Positions 63,406-64,000 of a stretch of 64,000 nucleotides of DNA are shown here, piece after piece. This DNA is from Microcebus murinus (lineage: Eukaryota; Chordata; Mammalia; Primates; Cheirogaleidae), in contig NC_134109.1 in the NCBI RefSeq assembly GCF_040939455.1, positions 56,696,001 through 56,760,000 of the forward strand, written 5' to 3'. Below the pieces are notes generated by a model. It made no database searches. It had not been told where the DNA came from and saw only the letters and a program-made list of their open reading frames with translations. Both the position numbers and the translations under genes were made by a program. How positions within the stretch are numbered: position 1 is the stretch's first letter; the number at the start of each line of letters is the position of its first letter.

Positions 63406-64000
63406 TCTAGCCACACTATGACATATTAAAAACAAATGACTGTTTTAGTTCTAATACATAGAAGCAGTTATTCAGCTAGAAATTTAAACAAAAGTTTGAT
63501 ATTTGCATTTGGTCCATTGTCATTGGATTTTCATCATCTTAATTACAGTATTGTCTAGGTACTTGATTAAAAGAATATGTGTGTTGCTTATTGGGAAAAA
63601 AGGGCTAAGCTTCAATTTAACACCGAACTATAAAGAGGCAGATCAAGTTCAGTAGACTCTTGGCATTTATGGATTTAAAATTGACCACTTACAAATGATT
63701 GTCAAATTGGTGACATGTGGTGGTTTGTAATTTTGCTGGGGCATCAATTTAAGTGATATTCTCAGTGAACCTGTGACAAAATTATGTCTCTAAACATGTA
63801 TTTGGAGCACAGTGGCAGATTTACCATGAAATTTACCAAGGCCCACTTTGCATGGCCCACTTTCAATATACATGATTCTGTTTTTATAATTTTATATCAT
63901 TTTTTTTTCCAAACAGGACCCATAAAATTATGCAAGCTTCAGATCTCATCAAACATAGATCCACCTCTGATATGAGGCAAGAAATTAAGGTGAAGTATGC
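63406..64000. other. Unassigned AT-rich sequence to the window end
   Basis: No gene or repeat was recognised. The 63-codon frame at 63784-63975 has no motif. Confidence 0.4.

Overview
This is ordinary nuclear DNA of a mammal, and the repeats point to a strepsirrhine primate, most likely a Malagasy lemur. The evidence is the Alu elements. The six dimeric copies carry the prosimian middle segment ('TTAGTTGGCCAATTAATTTC', then a CTTGCTCAGGC block). A piggyBac-type miniature element with TTAA target sites is also present; recent piggyBac activity has been described in mouse lemurs. The species call is inference. The window is AT-rich, and I see no host protein-coding exon, tRNA, rRNA or snRNA gene. 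It reads as intergenic or deep intronic sequence built from about 60 transposon remnants and unassigned, apparently single-copy stretches.

Layout. 1-5 kb: old MIR and L2 pieces, including a MIR split by an MLT1 solo LTR. 5-15 kb: two Alus, a complete 243-bp piggyBac-like element beside a probable ERV LTR, and a block of old L1 3' sequence split by a younger lemur L1 3' end. 15-25 kb: MLT1, MIR, a long L2, an AT-rich repeat, one copy of an unassigned LTR-like family, a rearranged L1 and an Alu. 24.6-25.7 kb: an internally deleted Tigger element with a transposase remnant, itself split by L1 sequence. 26-34.6 kb: mostly unassigned sequence. 34.6-38.5 kb: L2 and four LTRs, two with exact target-site duplications.

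39.9-47.2 kb is the dominant feature: a nearly full-length lemur L1 with a CpG-rich 5' UTR, ORF1, ORF2 and a G-rich 3' UTR, bounded by a 16-bp target-site duplication. Both ORFs carry frameshifts and stops, and each is split by a sense-oriented Alu with its own duplication. It is a dead element that served as a landing site.

47.2-64 kb: two more Tigger-type elements (470 and about 1150 bp), a young-looking Alu, an Alu monomer, four old L1 3' ends, L2/MIR fragments, and a readable stack at 56.9-57.6 kb (L1M, then a hAT-like element, then a solo LTR with a 4-bp duplication and an internal minisatellite).

No genes work together here; the biology is insertion history. I found no convincing new biological system. 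The best leads are the piggyBac-like element, the minisatellite-bearing LTR, the double L1 3' end at 8.8-9.2 kb, and a 55-bp motif repeated 2 kb apart at about 91% identity.
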